Source: Lunularia cruciata
Lineage: Eukaryota; Streptophyta; Marchantiopsida; Lunulariales; Lunulariaceae
Assembly (NCBI GenBank): GCA_948567375.1
Contig: OX419757.1
Coordinates: 5,704,001-5,768,000, forward strand
Direction of reading: 5' to 3'
DNA: 64,000 nucleotides
Shown here in pieces: positions 34,011 to 46,892 of the stretch. The stretch's first letter is position 1. Each line of letters opens with the position of its first letter. The notes beneath the pieces are model-generated. The model saw only the letters and a program-made list of their open reading frames with translations, had not been told where the DNA came from and ran no database searches. A program made the translations under genes and the position numbers.

Positions 34011-37000
34011 ATGGGTGACCAAATTGTTGCATCGAGCGATCCTGATCAGGCGACATTATCGGCCATCAATGTATTCGTCACAGGCCAGCCAGGTGGGTAC
34101 TCTACTTTCTCCAAATCAAATAATTTTATCTCGATAAACTACTGCTTTCTGAATCGAACGCCGCCACAGATATTTCTGTACATGCATCCCTCCTCTATGA
34201 TTTTTGGAACGACATCAGATCTTGTAGAGATTCTTTGGCTTGTTCCAGCTCTGATGACTTGAGATATTTTGAGTATACCATCCTAAGGACTAAAACCGTT
34301 CCCAACCCTAATGGCATTTGTGCATTCCTGACAGCATCAGTTTTGGATCGAATAGATATGACCTCAATGCTTCCCTTCACCCTACCTGTAGGACCAAGAG
34401 GGAGTTCACAGCTAAGTCAAGCTTTGCGAGTTTTGGCAATAGTGGGGATTGAGAGGGTTCTTTGCTTGTTTACTTACTTTGTGTACTTGCTTGGTATTGC
34501 AGGCGTAGGAAAATCATGGTGCGCTCATTCTTCCGGCTTGTGCAGCATACTGCCGCTTTTTTTTTCACCTGCTTTTACTCCTCTGTGTATTGTCTTACAT
34601 AGAGGATTGAGGACTGAGAGTCCTGTTAGAAGCGCCCGAACATACGTTGCTGAAGTTAAAGTTGTTCTGCATTTTTCAACCGAGCGATAAGAAGAATGGA
34701 ACGAAGATAAATATGCAGATTATGGCTGTTATTGCCTTGTTGTAAAGAGGGAAGGATTTTTGTTTCTACAGCATGATAATCCAACGTGTACGAAGCTTAA
34801 AGACTTGTTATCCCTCAGGTTGGTGTTAAATGCTGCAAAGAAACTGCCCCAGGATGTGATTGCGGGCTTTTACACCGTGGAGGCCAAAAACCCGAAGACT
34901 GGCGAGAAGATCGGATTCGATATTGGTGTGTACATTATACCTATTTCCGATTCAGAATCAAATCTTCAATAAACTCAATTATTCTTCTTGCCGGTCTGTC
35001 GTTGGTGGTTGTCCTTCTTATCTATCTGAGCAAACTGGACCAGGCCACTAGAAGTTTAACTAGTTTCAGAAACCGTCATGGAGGAAAGGAGATCTCATCC
35101 GGAAGACTGACGAGAGAAGGTCCTTGACCTATGCAGCTCATATACGTGCTAGAAGAATTCAGAAATTTAGTTCCTGCAGAATCGTGACCTTCTGCTAGAC
35201 ATGGTCAAGTTCCTCAAGCACACAGTATTGCCACTTGACTTACCGACGCAAATAGATGCTCAGTAGAGTTAGTCAATTATATTTTCCTCTGGTAGAAACT
35301 AATTCATCTGAATGTGGTCTATTGTCTGGTCATGGTATTGATTATTTGTTTCTATGGAATGAATATAGATTCATACCCGTAATATTCCTTGGTTGGTTCT
35401 TAATATGTCAAAAGCTTTCTTAAACTTGGACTAGATCTAATACCGTATGTTGATTGGATAGAAACCTTCTCTGGGGAGCGTGCACCACTTTCAAGAATGC
35501 GGAAAGGATGCGGTCCAAAGGTGCGGTTAGTGATACTGTACTGTGTTTGACTAACACAAATAAAAGGAAGTCAGTCCTTGGCTGTATAGTGTTATTTGGG
35601 CGCATTTAGAATGCAAGTGTCTATTTGCGATCCTCTATGGCCGAGATATAGTAAAAGAACAAAAGGATTCCAAAATAAATACTTCTTTTGTGATTTGTCT
35701 ATTGTGGTGTAGGTTGGAAAGTATTACTTTGCTTTGGAGGACTTCGAGAGGGTTGTCTTGCCACTTCTGAAGCCAACTAAGGGTATCAAGCTGCATATTG
35801 TTGATGAGGTGTGCTTTCCAGTGGATCCTTCCAGCTCTCTGTTACTTGAAGAGGATCTCAACGGCAATATTACTTGCTATATTGAGAGTGTTCTTACATA
35901 ATGTAAATGATCTGTGAAAGTAGTTCCAAGTATCGATGAAAAACGAATTTAAACCTAGCGACATGATTACTTACCAGGTAGGGCGGATGGAGCTGCAAAG
36001 CGAGAGATTCCGCGATGCACTAATGAATTTGCTTGCATCTCCCCAAACAGCTGTAAGTGACTATCTCTTCTTTAGTGATAGTTCCTTGGACTTATAAGAA
36101 TGAAATTGTACACAAATGCTTCTGAGATTATAGAAGATTGAAGCAATTTGTAAAGTGTGTGTGATAAATTACTCTCCTTGTGGACCTTGCTTGATGGGGG
36201 GATGGTCAAATTCTTCTCTGAAGTCATGTGGTGAGGTGATGAATTACTGAATGCCTTGAGCTCTGGGACACTGCAGGTTTTTGGATCTTTGCCTGCTCCC
36301 AGATTTGGGCATGATTTACCGTTTGTTGAAGATATAAAGCAGCGAGCAGATACAGGTATCCGTCGGTCTAATTCTCTAGTTGATCATTACTCTTGCTTTT
36401 TTCCTTGAATATCTGTTGTCCAAATTGACTTCTACTAGAACCAACCTATTGGAATTCTTCTGGCTGTTCTTGTACTGTCGACCTCAACCTAGTACTCGAG
36501 ACACTTTGATTCCACGCTCACAAATTGACCTCTCGATGATATTCTGTGGGTGAGAGAGACAAAAAGAATTGAAATTCTCGTCATAGCATGAATGGTCCGC
36601 CTTTCAACAGTACGTCTGATCAATACAAGGGAGCATTTGTAGGAAATTATAAACAGCATATGAATGACAGGTGAAGCCTGCACAAAAGCTAGTCATGTAG
36701 TGCCTACACTCCCTAGTAACTCCTTTACTCTCAAGTAATTTCGGTTAAAACCGCTTCAATTTCTCTTTAAAACCGCCTCAATTTCGGATCACTTGTCCTT
36801 TAGTTTGATAGTTTTGCAAAAGATTTGCCTATACCTGATTAGCAATTAGCGAGACAATTTACTGCTTATCCACATATTAGCTAGCTGAATCTAGGTCAAT
36901 CTTGGTCTGGAACCTCACCAAGAAGTAGGCATTTTCCCAAGAAGTGCAGCCGGGCCATTCCACGTCTTTCACTAGTGGACATTATTTTTCTCTCTATGAT

Positions 37001-37774
37001 GATTTAGTGGAAATCGATATCCTCGTTAGTGAATAGTAAAGCTACCAGATGCCTTTATTCGGTGTTATTTTGAAGATTTATTGTCTCGAAATACAGTTGC
37101 AGCTTGTTACAGAAGTCTTTACAGACATTAATAGACATAGTCATTCCGTGGATGCCCTAAATGACGATGTCCAGATCAAGACGATGTGATTTGCGCTGGT
37201 AATCAACAATAAATTCCATTCCAATCCCCAAAGACTTTTATACTCCAGGCATGATGGGCAGGATATAAATATAATATACTAGGTCCCATGCTAGCCCTAA
37301 ACCCTAAAAGCAACAAAATATCTTCAAGTTATTTGAGGAACTTTTTATCTTGTCACATGCCAGTCTTAGACGTTCGTATCTCGTGAGAAACTGACATTTA
37401 ACTTTCTTCGACAAAGAGTTGGATAACTTCTATATTACGTCATAATTTTCCACTGTTAGAGCTCATAAGTCCTTCTCATAGCTCATATGTTATTTTTTCT
37501 CCATATTTCTGAATCTGATAAACTTGCATGATTTTGCCTTTATGCAGCAACGCTGACGCTTACGAAATCGAATAGAGATACAACAGCTCAGAAAGTGGAG
37601 TCAATTTTGATGAATATCGTGGGATCAGGCAGTCAAGCACCAGCACAGCCCAAGCCAATACCAGTAGAAACGCCAACTGTCTCAACAGAAATTTCAACCG
37701 GCAGCACTCTTTTGTTTGATCCCTCGGATTTCCTAAACGTCACCGGATATTGCCCAACAGGTACACGACGGTAA
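34011..37774 (+). CDS. THEP1/NTPCR-like nucleoside-triphosphatase, 8 exons
   Basis: Exons in continuous frame: 34011-34092, 34503-34518, 34819-34925, 35462-35520, 35713-35808, 35978-36052, 36277-36355, 37548-37774; 741 nt, 246 residues. Walker A is GQPGVGKS (residues 25-32), completed by the 16-nt second exon. Then come GFYTVEAK (residues 49-56) and KIGFDIETFSGERAPLSR, the family's substrate-side segments. Walker B is HIVDEVGRMEL with D119-E120, followed by FGSLPAPRFGHDLPFVEDI and the closing TKSNRD. This order matches the human cancer-related NTPase NTPCR and bacterial/archaeal THEP1, which hydrolyse NTPs slowly and have no settled cell role. Family members are about 190 residues; here there is an extra Pro/Thr/Ser-rich tail of about 50 residues from the last exon. 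That tail includes a GT at 37,761 that could be a donor, so the C-terminus is the least certain part. No targeting peptide was recognised. The last intron is 1,192 bp. Confidence 0.87.
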
Positions 37775-39477
37775 AGATGGAATTTGAAAGATACTGTTAG
37801 CACTAAAATAGAGTCACAGAGTTCATTGCCAGTAGCTTGTAACAAAACATCAAACCTGCTTATTGGGGAGAACTCGAACGTGATTTCCCTACTTGATCTC
37901 CAGTTTGAGTTCATATCTATCTTTTGATATCGATAATCTTACAAGTTTAATGAAATTTGCGTGCAGAGGAACCCGATCTGAAGAGGATGAGATATAATGA
38001 GTCATTAGACTAAACCAAATCTGACTCTCCAACTAAACAGGTGTCCTGCAATCCTTTTGAAGTTTGGTGAATGCGAACGTGTACATCCTACCACAGGAGG
38101 TTGAACTCAAGAGGGTTGACACATCTCAAGATTATGGATGCCTGCACCTTCTTTGTTTCTTCCGTACAGTTATTTCAAACGACCAATATCATTAGACTTC
38201 ATCTCCTTCGTGAAAAGACTCTAGATTCGAGAGGGTTCGATCAAGAGGTTGCTCTGAACTACTATGCATTAGCAGATGTAGCAACCGATAGGTTTTTAGG
38301 TACTGGTCATGTATCATGTGTATTCAGGGAACTTACTGTCCTTCAATTCCTCAAGAGGCAAAGATCAAAGGACTTCTACATGTTGTGCTTGACGACCACT
38401 CCGCGGAATCCTCGCTGTGTCAATCAAGGAGAGAAGGATGATAGTATGGTTGGACGCTCTTCCGATCAATCAGACATTTTCATGTTGAAAGTTATAGTTA
38501 GCAGAGTTTGGATGAACATCCTCAGTTGTATGCTGTTGTAACATCTTAGACGAGTCTAGATTCTTTTGTAGAATTGGAGTGCAAAACTGCAAGTGCTGTG
38601 CCGTAAGTTATGGATTTGAAGAAAATCAATGCGGACAAACCTAGTGGTTGCAGGAGTCCCAGATAAACCAAGTGAATGAGCTTTAGCCAGTCAGCATAAG
38701 GAAGAATCTTTTAGATTTTATGCGCTCAAAGCCCAGCCTCGAAGGTAATACACCTTCTAATACCACTAGATCCCTCACTTCCAAAATCTTCGTTGTGTCC
38801 ATTAAGGGGATTTGACATGGCTCTGTTCTGTCCAAATCGTGGCTAATCTAACCTAGAATCAGTCAAAAGCTGTTCTGCACTTTGAGAATGAGGCATGTTA
38901 ACTCCAAGTATAGCTACGGGGTGAGAGGTTTTACACGTCCTGTCACTCCTTGTATTGAAGTTACTTGTTCCACTTACTCCCGATGTTCAGCCGGTTATGT
39001 CCTACACGCATCCTTTGAATTCGGATCGAACTGTGTTAATTCCAAAGTCGGATCCTTGATCACAATGAGAATAGAATGAGAAAAGTGAGATATGAATCCC
39101 AGTTCCAAATTTGTCCGGGAATGGAACGGCCTTCTCCTCTTCTCTCTGGGCGTGAAAGAGTTCAATTTTGGACTATTGCTTAAACTACGCACCTGTGTCT
39201 CCTGTTACACTGAATTCTTGATCACAGTTTTCTTCGTATTAGATCAATTTTAGGCTTCAAAAGCTCTATTAGATAAAACCAGCACCTGAAACTACGAATG
39301 TGAAGAAAAGATGTCATCCTTCACTTCTCCGAACACTGAGTACCAAAAGTACGGCATCTGTGCAAATGAGAAAATGGAGGGGAAAATCAATTAGGTGATG
39401 TCGAGCCTCCATGTGAAGACTCAACTGCCGGCAATGACAATTTTTTTCCTCTGTGGTAAACGATACTCCCTAGTAGA
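37775..39477. other. 3' flank of the NTPase gene; no further gene recognised
   Basis: Contains one 156-codon open frame (38,071-38,541, plus) without any recognised motif. No repeat or RNA gene was seen. Confidence 0.4.
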
Positions 39478-39602
39478 TGATTTCCCTGATCTAATCTATA
39501 TTCCCTATTGGGGCTTGGCCCCATGTTACCTTTTTTGTCTCTCCCTTGTACGGCTTGATGGGGTCTTCCCATCCTTCGTTTTTCCTACGCGGTCGCCTTT
39601 CT
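39478..39602 (+). mobile_element. LINE copy C: short 3'-end fragment
   Basis: About 125 bp matching the 3' tail of the LINE family, with TTGGGGCTTGGCCCCATG-like and TACGGCTTGATGGGGTCTTC blocks and the terminal TACGCGGTCGCC. Only the 3' end is present, as in strong 5' truncation. Confidence 0.75.
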
Positions 39603-42600
39603 TCAATTGTATCTATTACTCCGCTTGTGCCATCCCTATTGACTGTACTTACGGGAATCGCACATGATGAAGGTACTGGCAGATCCATTGAGGGAAAATT
39701 GACACTTTTTGAGACTCGTACTTTTTGGTCTAAATTTCAAAAGCGTCTATTGATTGCTTCTGTCAATCACGTTGTACTGCTGTCCACATTTGATTGATCC
39801 GCCCTACAGCATTTACGGGAAACAACGGCAAGCCATGAATGTGCAGTGCATCTGGTATGTGCTGATTTTAAACTAGCAATGATGTTGAAAGAGAACAAGG
39901 GTATGAAACTAAAAAGGACAACTAGATAAGTGTTTACAAATGCAAAGTCAATTCAATTCAAACTTCTATCCAGTACCTACTGCCATTTCTGAAATTATTA
40001 TACATATGCATCTAGAAACTGACTTCAGGATTTCTTTCTGTAATTAGAAAGAATATGTGGTATTCTTCGCTCCGTCAAATGAACTGAATTCATTTGACTG
40101 AGAGAAGATGCATTTTGGGTTCAAAAAGATTTTCTGTTGTATTGCTTATCTGATCTCCACCATAGAATGCTCGTCAATCTAGATCATCAAACTAATGTAA
40201 CAAGCAGAGGAAAAGAGGAAAGCAGAAAAAGTGGGAGATGTATTTGTTCTCATTGGCCCGGAGTCCAGTCATACTACAGACACTTGTGTCGAATGAGGGT
40301 TCTCGGTGAACTCTAATGGATTCTCTTACCTGGACGAATGCACTACTTACGTTGCAGTTACTTACGATACTTCGACCACTGCAAAACATATGCTTGCCTG
40401 TATTGAGTATCATAAATTGTTGCTCTTGTTCATCGAATTCTGGTTCATCGAAAGATCCTCCAATAACAGATGTTGATCCCATTGTCCCTTGTCTCTTGGA
40501 GGAAGGAAAACCTCTTCCAAAAGGAAAACAGGAAAGTTGAGTAAGATCTTCCTTGATTTGATGGTCCTTTTATCACTAAAATGACGTCAGAACATCTACA
40601 TCGTTTCTCCTTCCAATTCAAGTTCCATACGAAGGCTGGAGTTCAAATCTATCTACTTCCATACAGGTTTCAACCTCAAATCTAATCTTCCGATTGGGGA
40701 TTGGGCATATACATTACTAAATTTGAGTTGAAAGATTATATCTCATCATCATGAAACACGTCGGCGTCCATCCAAGTTTGTCGTTCCAGATTCATTGGAG
40801 GATCCACTGACGTCACTTCACTTCACAGAATACAACTACTTGAATGCTGGTAGATTATGTCCGAAAGTAAAATTGAACATAGATTCCCTCCACGTTGAAT
40901 AAATTTGGAGTGAACGAGGACCTCTAGAGAAGGAGTGTTAACCGTAGTTGACCCAAATCGGCCGCTACAACTGCGCACTCTTTGGAGATCACTAGAGATG
41001 AGCTCTTGCAATACATGAGGATTCGACATTGACAAATCTTTGGCATATATATGTCTTCGAACAGATCTCATGTCACTGTTAGGGTCATCATCTAAAGCTT
41101 GTTGTATGATCCAACAAGCTCGTCGTCTTGTTGGATCATACAACAAGACGACGAGCTTTGTGGCACGATAAGTCAAGGAATCTGACTGTAAATTTGGCTG
41201 GTCGAAGTAATAAACCGCAGCAGTAAACATAAGAACGAGTGTCCAGTGGAGGATAAGTCATGGAGATAAATGAGCTAAAACACTTATGTACTCATTGGAG
41301 AGACCCAGATCCATGTGATGCGACATGTAGTAGTAGTACATGGACCTGAAGATGTGGAAGGGAGAGGATCGTTCGATATGTAGAAGGTAGTGGGTTGAGA
41401 ACATGGTGACGTCAAGTGCAGAGATGACAGGAACAAGATAGATTCAATGACTAGTGGCAGCAGCAGCAGCAGGTCTGGAAATAAATTTCGTGTGTCGATA
41501 TTGATGATTGGAGAGGATGTGGACTACGAGGAAACCGCAAAATTGGAGAACTGTTACAATTGCGCATGCACATAGCGGACGTACTTATGTGATTCAGAGC
41601 AAGGAAGCAGATGTGGATATGGGAGAATAGACTATACTGCATATGCTGAAATGGTCTACCGATTCTTGCATGTGCTGAGGAGTTTGTCAGCCATAAAGAC
41701 GGAGCTGATCTGATTCTGAGTGTAGGGGATGATGGTAAATGTACAGGTGCAAAGCTGTATCGGGCAGCTCTCTCGTTTGGAAATTCAATCAAATCAGATG
41801 AATACGGCCAGATGAATATGTTGACCGAAAGCACCGAAAGATGGTGAGCGGAGAGCAATTCACAATCATGTCTGTTGGAAAATACAGAATCGGATTGATT
41901 GTTGAAAGCAAAAGCGTATTCATGCACTGAACAGCTCTGGAAGTCTTTCATCTACGATTGGTAAATTTCATATGAAGTGTGAATTTGACAGATCTTGAGG
42001 ATTATCTCAGTACTAATTCAGGAACGCTGTTCAAAGCAGAGCATGATTATCAAGGAGGTACACGTGCAGAGAACTATTCGACTCGAAGGAAAATAAACGA
42101 ATGTGGCTTCTAGAAGAACAGCATATGCAAACGGTGCAGCGGACTGAGTTTGCGGGGTTGATTTGGTTGGGCCGATCAAAAGAAGCAGCGAAAGGCCTGA
42201 TAATTCCTGAACGAAATGATGAAAATGTTACGGGAAAGACGGACAGGAATCTGTGCGTGTGTGGAGAAACAATTCTTGCAGAAGTTCGTTGCTGCGGAGC
42301 AATTGCCCGGTAAGGTGTAAATGGGGCGAGGGAGCGCTTTAGAGAAACGGACGAAGTCAAGGATCTTAGAAAAGCCGTCTGATACAAATTTGTCCTTTTC
42401 TTCCAAGTTGCCGAAAGACAAGAACCCTTCCCTCGGGCACACATGTCTTCAATAGGATCGGCAGATTGTGTCAACGTAGGGTACAAAAGGGCGTGACAGA
42501 AGCGAGGAAAGAACCATGGCATCTGGTGTTCTGAATGAGTCACCAAGGAAGAGAGTTAAAGACTTTCGAATTCCTTTTGCCCTTGAGAATGTGGCGTAAT

Positions 42601-44018
42601 TGAGGATAGGAGTGAACATTCTACGCAATATCTGTTCATAAAAAGACAAGCCTTGATTGCCACACTCAGACACTCGAGTGGTCTCACCATGAACGACCCA
42701 AAAGTACTGGAGCAGAGAGAAAGTTAAGGGCAGAAAGGTTATAGCTATTCAACGAAGGAAGTAAACGGCATCCATATCGTCAGAAGAAAAATCTAGCCAT
42801 ATGCATCTCTTAATGGAAGAGTTCTTAGGACAGTAGCCAGGCATCCATGGAAAAGGAGGGAGTAACGTAATGATCATGAAATGCTCCTAAGAGAACGTAG
42901 GTATTGTAGACTTCTAGGGCTTTAAGGGCTCACTTTGAGACGAGTTCTGATCAATTGTTTCCGCAAAGTGGATTTTGCATATGTGTTCGTCAGTAGGTCA
43001 GAGAGGAACAAGGGCAGTGTGTCGAAGATTGCAATCTGTCAGGCATTTGTAAAAACGTTCCAAGATTGCTACACAAATGATGATTCCTCGCAAAAGCTAG
43101 ACTGGCCCTCAAATGTGCTGCCCAGCTGGCACCTCAGTTCACCTTTGCAGGAGTTGGTATACTCGTAGATATGGTTGTTTATGATTGAAGTTAAAGGGCA
43201 TGGTATCAGTCTACGTGTACCAAAGTTTTGGAAGGGCATTTGTCACTGAAACATGATTTCCTCAAGTTAGCTTCACATAGAGATGAAGAAGGTTGCCTTA
43301 AACTGTTGGTTTGACCTTCAATCAGAGTCGCTGTTAGCGAGTCAGAAAGGTGGATCTCGCTGTTCATACATGCATGATGTTTACGGAGACTGCGATTGCG
43401 GAGAAGACAGGTGACTGAAGGTAAAGTGAGAAAATTTAAGCGCAGGGCAAAAAGTTGTGGAGGCGACAAATAATGCCTTTTGCAGTGTGCTGTCTACGGA
43501 CGTGGAAGAGTCGGCTTGCTGTAAAAGACCAAAATAAGTGAAGGAGCGAGCGTGAGATCCTGCGCACACCTAAAGGACAAGAGGAAAGGATTTCCAGCCA
43601 CTTGAAGAAAGAGGGCAATGAACGAACTATAGCTATTGAGTCAAAAATATACTGCGCAGTGCAGATCGAACGCGAACGTTACAGAAATCCATTCACAAAT
43701 ATTCGACAGTGTTTATTGCATAGATAAGAAATGATAAATACAGTACTTGGTAATAAATGGGCGTCTGGAGATTGAAGACACAAGCGAATGCCGCTTGTGG
43801 CAGATTACTCCATCGCCCTTCTAGTTCCACATGTCCTACTCGTAACGAATAGGCACTAGGTGGAATAAGCTATACAGAATTTGGAATACATTTTGGTATC
43901 AACTCCTTGAACTTCCAATTATATGTTGGGAGAGAGCAGGGCTTTGTCTTCGACCAAGGTAGTGAAAACTGATATCGGTTTCCAACGGAAAAGAAACATA
44001 CACAAGTCCTTCATACGG
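39603..44018. other. Spacer with no recognised gene
   Basis: Open frames up to 171 codons occur (41,451-41,951 and 42,031-42,546, minus) but are Ser/Cys/His-rich and match no family. The stretch next to 44,018 is probably 3' UTR of the KAI2-like gene. It also holds the overlapping inverted repeats at 41,099-41,158. Confidence 0.4.
41099..41158. repeat. Two overlapping perfect inverted repeats (alternative hairpins)
   Basis: Arm pair 1 is 41,099-41,118 with 41,127-41,146 (20 bp, 8-base loop). Arm pair 2 is 41,116-41,133 with 41,141-41,158 (18 bp, 7-base loop). The pairs share bases, so only one hairpin can form at a time. Confidence 0.93.
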
Positions 44019-45068
44019 TTACTGCACCTGCCGCATGCCCTTATTTGGAACATGGATGTGTCGGACAATTATAGGAATGACTATCTCAGGAGAGCTAAGT
44101 TGAGGAAGATGACCCTCGGTAGGAAAAATTTCCAAATGGGTCTCCCCACCTATACAGCGGTCCAGATAATGTGCAACGACCACTGGAACTGCGAGATCTT
44201 TGGTGCTTTGGAGAATGTGACAAGGAACGGTGACACGAGGTAGAACTGCACGGACATCACTTTGAAATATAGTCTTCACAACGCTCAGTGCAATATCAGG
44301 TCGGATATTGAACAAAGTTCTCGCAAATTCCTGCACAACCGGCGACTCAATATCTGCCCCAACAGCCAAAGGTGCAAAGCCTGTTACCCAAGCTTTGAAA
44401 TTGGATTGAATTGCTTCAAACAACTGATTCAAATCTTCCTGCTCGAAGCCCCCAAAGTAAAAGTTGTCATTCAAATACCTGCACAAGATGTAATAATTCC
44501 CTGAATCAGCTACGAACAAGCCGCCTCGGTGACGGTGAAGGTATCCATCACAGAAACTATCCAAATGCTTCATAGGTCTCAGTCTGGATTAAGACTAAGA
44601 CCTATGAATAATTTCCATACATAATTTCCACAGGACCTGACTAAGCAATTTTTCCTATGGGCAGCAACACGCGAGAATCTCACACCCAATCTTGATCGCT
44701 TACCGAGGAGAAGCGCACACCAGAACAATTTTCTGGAATGCCTCAGGTTTTTCCAAAGACGCAAGGCAGCCAACCATAGCCGAAACAGAATGGCCCACGA
44801 AGATGCATGTTTCGATATCAAGCTCTTCTAAGATAGACAACAAATCGTCGGCGTATCCATGCAATGTTGAGTAGCGTTGCAGACTAAAGTTTTCGGGATC
44901 AGTTGTTCCGGTGCCCATTAGATCAAAGAGAACAACTTGGAAGTCATCCACCAGTTGTGGAACAAGGTGCTTCCATACTGATTGATCTGTACCGAATCCA
45001 TGTCCGAGTACCACTGTCATGTCACCAGAACCCACCACTCGAACATTGTGAGCTTCGATTAAAGACAT
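44019..45068 (-). CDS. KAI2: KAI2-type alpha/beta hydrolase (karrikin/strigolactone receptor family)
   Basis: Two exons on the minus strand, 45068-44704 and 44478-44019, with a 225-bp GT-AG intron in phase 2 just after CASPR, the position I remember for plant KAI2 genes. The product has 274 residues, close to the usual 270. The catalytic triad is complete: S94 in GHSVSAM, D216 in STKDLAVP and H245 in EGHLPQLS. The N-terminal [10 protein letters not shown] and [15 protein letters not shown], and the lid region [15 protein letters not shown] and FAPLAVGAD, are typical of KAI2 rather than of D14. It should be a cytosolic/nuclear receptor-hydrolase that acts with a MAX2 F-box protein and SMXL-type repressors, which is family knowledge. 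Oddities are DLMGTGTT where angiosperm KAI2 has DNMGAGTT, and FYF in the lid entrance. The ligand is not predictable from sequence. The symbol refers to the family. Confidence 0.93.
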
Positions 45069-46875
45069 TGAGTAGGTGCTGGCAATATAAAATACCCCCT
45101 GGTATACGTTCTACTGGAGAGATGTGGAAGTGACTGTTGCCACGATGTCAGATGGAAGCGGCAGCCTTTGAGATCTGAAAAAGACGTAACTGCAAAGTTA
45201 GTTCCTTCCAATCTTCCTTCAAATCCTTAATGCCACAGGAGCAGACATGTGCAGCAGTTTACACGACTTTACTCCCCCGTCTTACAACTCTCGACATCAA
45301 TGACTTCGCGGAGTGGAGTTTCTAACACACGATGCTTCTGAAACTACGAGACAATGGCTCGGACATGGACAAAGCACATTTTCTACGTCTTTCTTTCTAA
45401 AGCAGATGAATGGATGAGTACTGTAAACTCCTTCCGCGCATCTGACACTTTTAACGGAGGAAACGAAATCGCATAGATTGTCAGGCCGAGGACGGAGTTC
45501 CACAGAGAGAAAAAACTCCTGAGATGAGCTACATGCAACACCTCTAGAAAGATCTTGCTCAGCTGGGGAGCTCCAGAAAGACACTATAGACCTGGCGAGT
45601 CCGAAGATCATACGGCGCTCAACATATCATGAGCCTTACCGGCTGACCGAAACAAAAAATTTCAATCTGCAGTAGGAATACAAACTAGCCTCATTTGATT
45701 TCATACTTCAACAGTACATGGGGCGGGGTGTCTGGAGGGTAGATGCAGCTGGATCACATCCATAGATTGAAACCTTCTCTGGCTATATAGCACAAGATAG
45801 GAACAAACATGTATCAGACTGATTAAATCACAATGTGATCTGAATCAAATCTCTAGATTGTAGGCTTTTCTCACTCACCGGAAACACGAACAAAGCTTGT
45901 CACCAGGATGAACGATGGAAAGCTAACTCACTGTTAAGAATTAAGAGAATAAATCGCAAGACACTCTACACGTAATATGATCATCAAAATTTATCGAGCA
46001 ACGACCTCTCGGTTACACACAGAAAACATTATCTGGTGGCAAGGATAGCTATCCATATTCTACATGTATCTATGAGATTCCCTATTCTTTTAAACGTTGA
46101 ACCCTTCTACATGATGAGTCGTGGAAAGACAGTTCCCATTTAACCAATACATATGCATCCCATGACTACGAGTGAACCACTGAAAGGTAGGCCAGTTAGC
46201 CTAATGACACCGACGAGAGCTAACAGAAGCAGTTTCTCCAGTACCCGAAGTGCTACATGTATCACTTTCGTTAGTTCTAGGAGCAGACAGTTCGTACACG
46301 TACGAACTTCTATGGCTTATCCGAGAATTCATTGCCATGTCGAGGTATCTTGCTTAAGTGCAAGTTTCACTGTCGTCTGTAAGAGAATGACAGCAGTTTC
46401 TTTTGAGAGTAGAGTAGGAACATGTAAATACAATCTCAAGTTAACGATCTGGCACCTAATTTGCTTAGCTTCTAGTGAAAGAAGCTCGACTTTTGAATCG
46501 ACTGATCTGCGATAGCAACGCTGCTCCCGTGAGAGGAGTGCGCTAGCTGTTAGAAAGCGCCAACCTCGAGATTGTGCACACAAACAAACGAACTCGCCCA
46601 GGAATCTCGCCTCAGACTTCTCTCTGAGATCCGCAACTCGTAATCTGGTGAAACAGACGTCAATGTTCAGGGGGGATGAGCTTCTCTCTCGAACTCACCT
46701 CAATCGTCTCTAGCTACTGACCAGTCTAGATCTTCCACGCAAGAAACTTCGACGTTTGTGTGAGCCCAGGCTCCCCTCAGTCCCTCAGCAACACCTGCGA
46801 GCCCGAACGCCACCAAGCGAGGATTTAATTCTACGATGTGAGGTCAACTTCGTGAGGCGTTTACGACGGCTATTC
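45069..46875 (-). other. 5' leader of the KAI2-like gene with a probable UTR intron
   Basis: No coding gene was recognised. On the minus strand a strong donor (TTGAG then GTGAGT) lies at 46,699 and an acceptor (TTTTTCAG) ends at 45,175, leaving a short UTR exon 45,174-45,069 next to the start codon. This would give a 5' UTR intron of about 1.5 kb. It is inferred from splice signals only. Confidence 0.35.
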
Positions 46876-46892
46876 CGGCTATAAATATAGAC
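46876..46892 (-). promoter_or_regulatory. Possible TATA box of the KAI2-like gene
   Basis: CTATATTTATAG on the minus strand lies in a locally GC-richer stretch about 180 bp upstream of the putative UTR donor at 46,699. The motif is near-palindromic, so it could also read on the plus strand. Confidence 0.35.

Noticed and set aside
34772-34818. Possible NTPase exon starting after CAG at 34,771
   Set aside because: It would continue from the microexon for about 15 codons but then leaves the frame needed for the GFYT segment. The acceptor ending at 34,818 keeps frame and family similarity.
35044-35119. Alternative NTPase exon (SFRNRHGGKEISS reading)
   Set aside because: It ends in the wrong phase for the next exon, while 35,462-35,520 gives ETFSGERAPLSR, which matches the family and both phases.
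42031-42546. 171-codon open frame on the minus strand
   Set aside because: Ser/Arg/Cys-rich with no motif, and overlapping open frames on both strands suggest chance.
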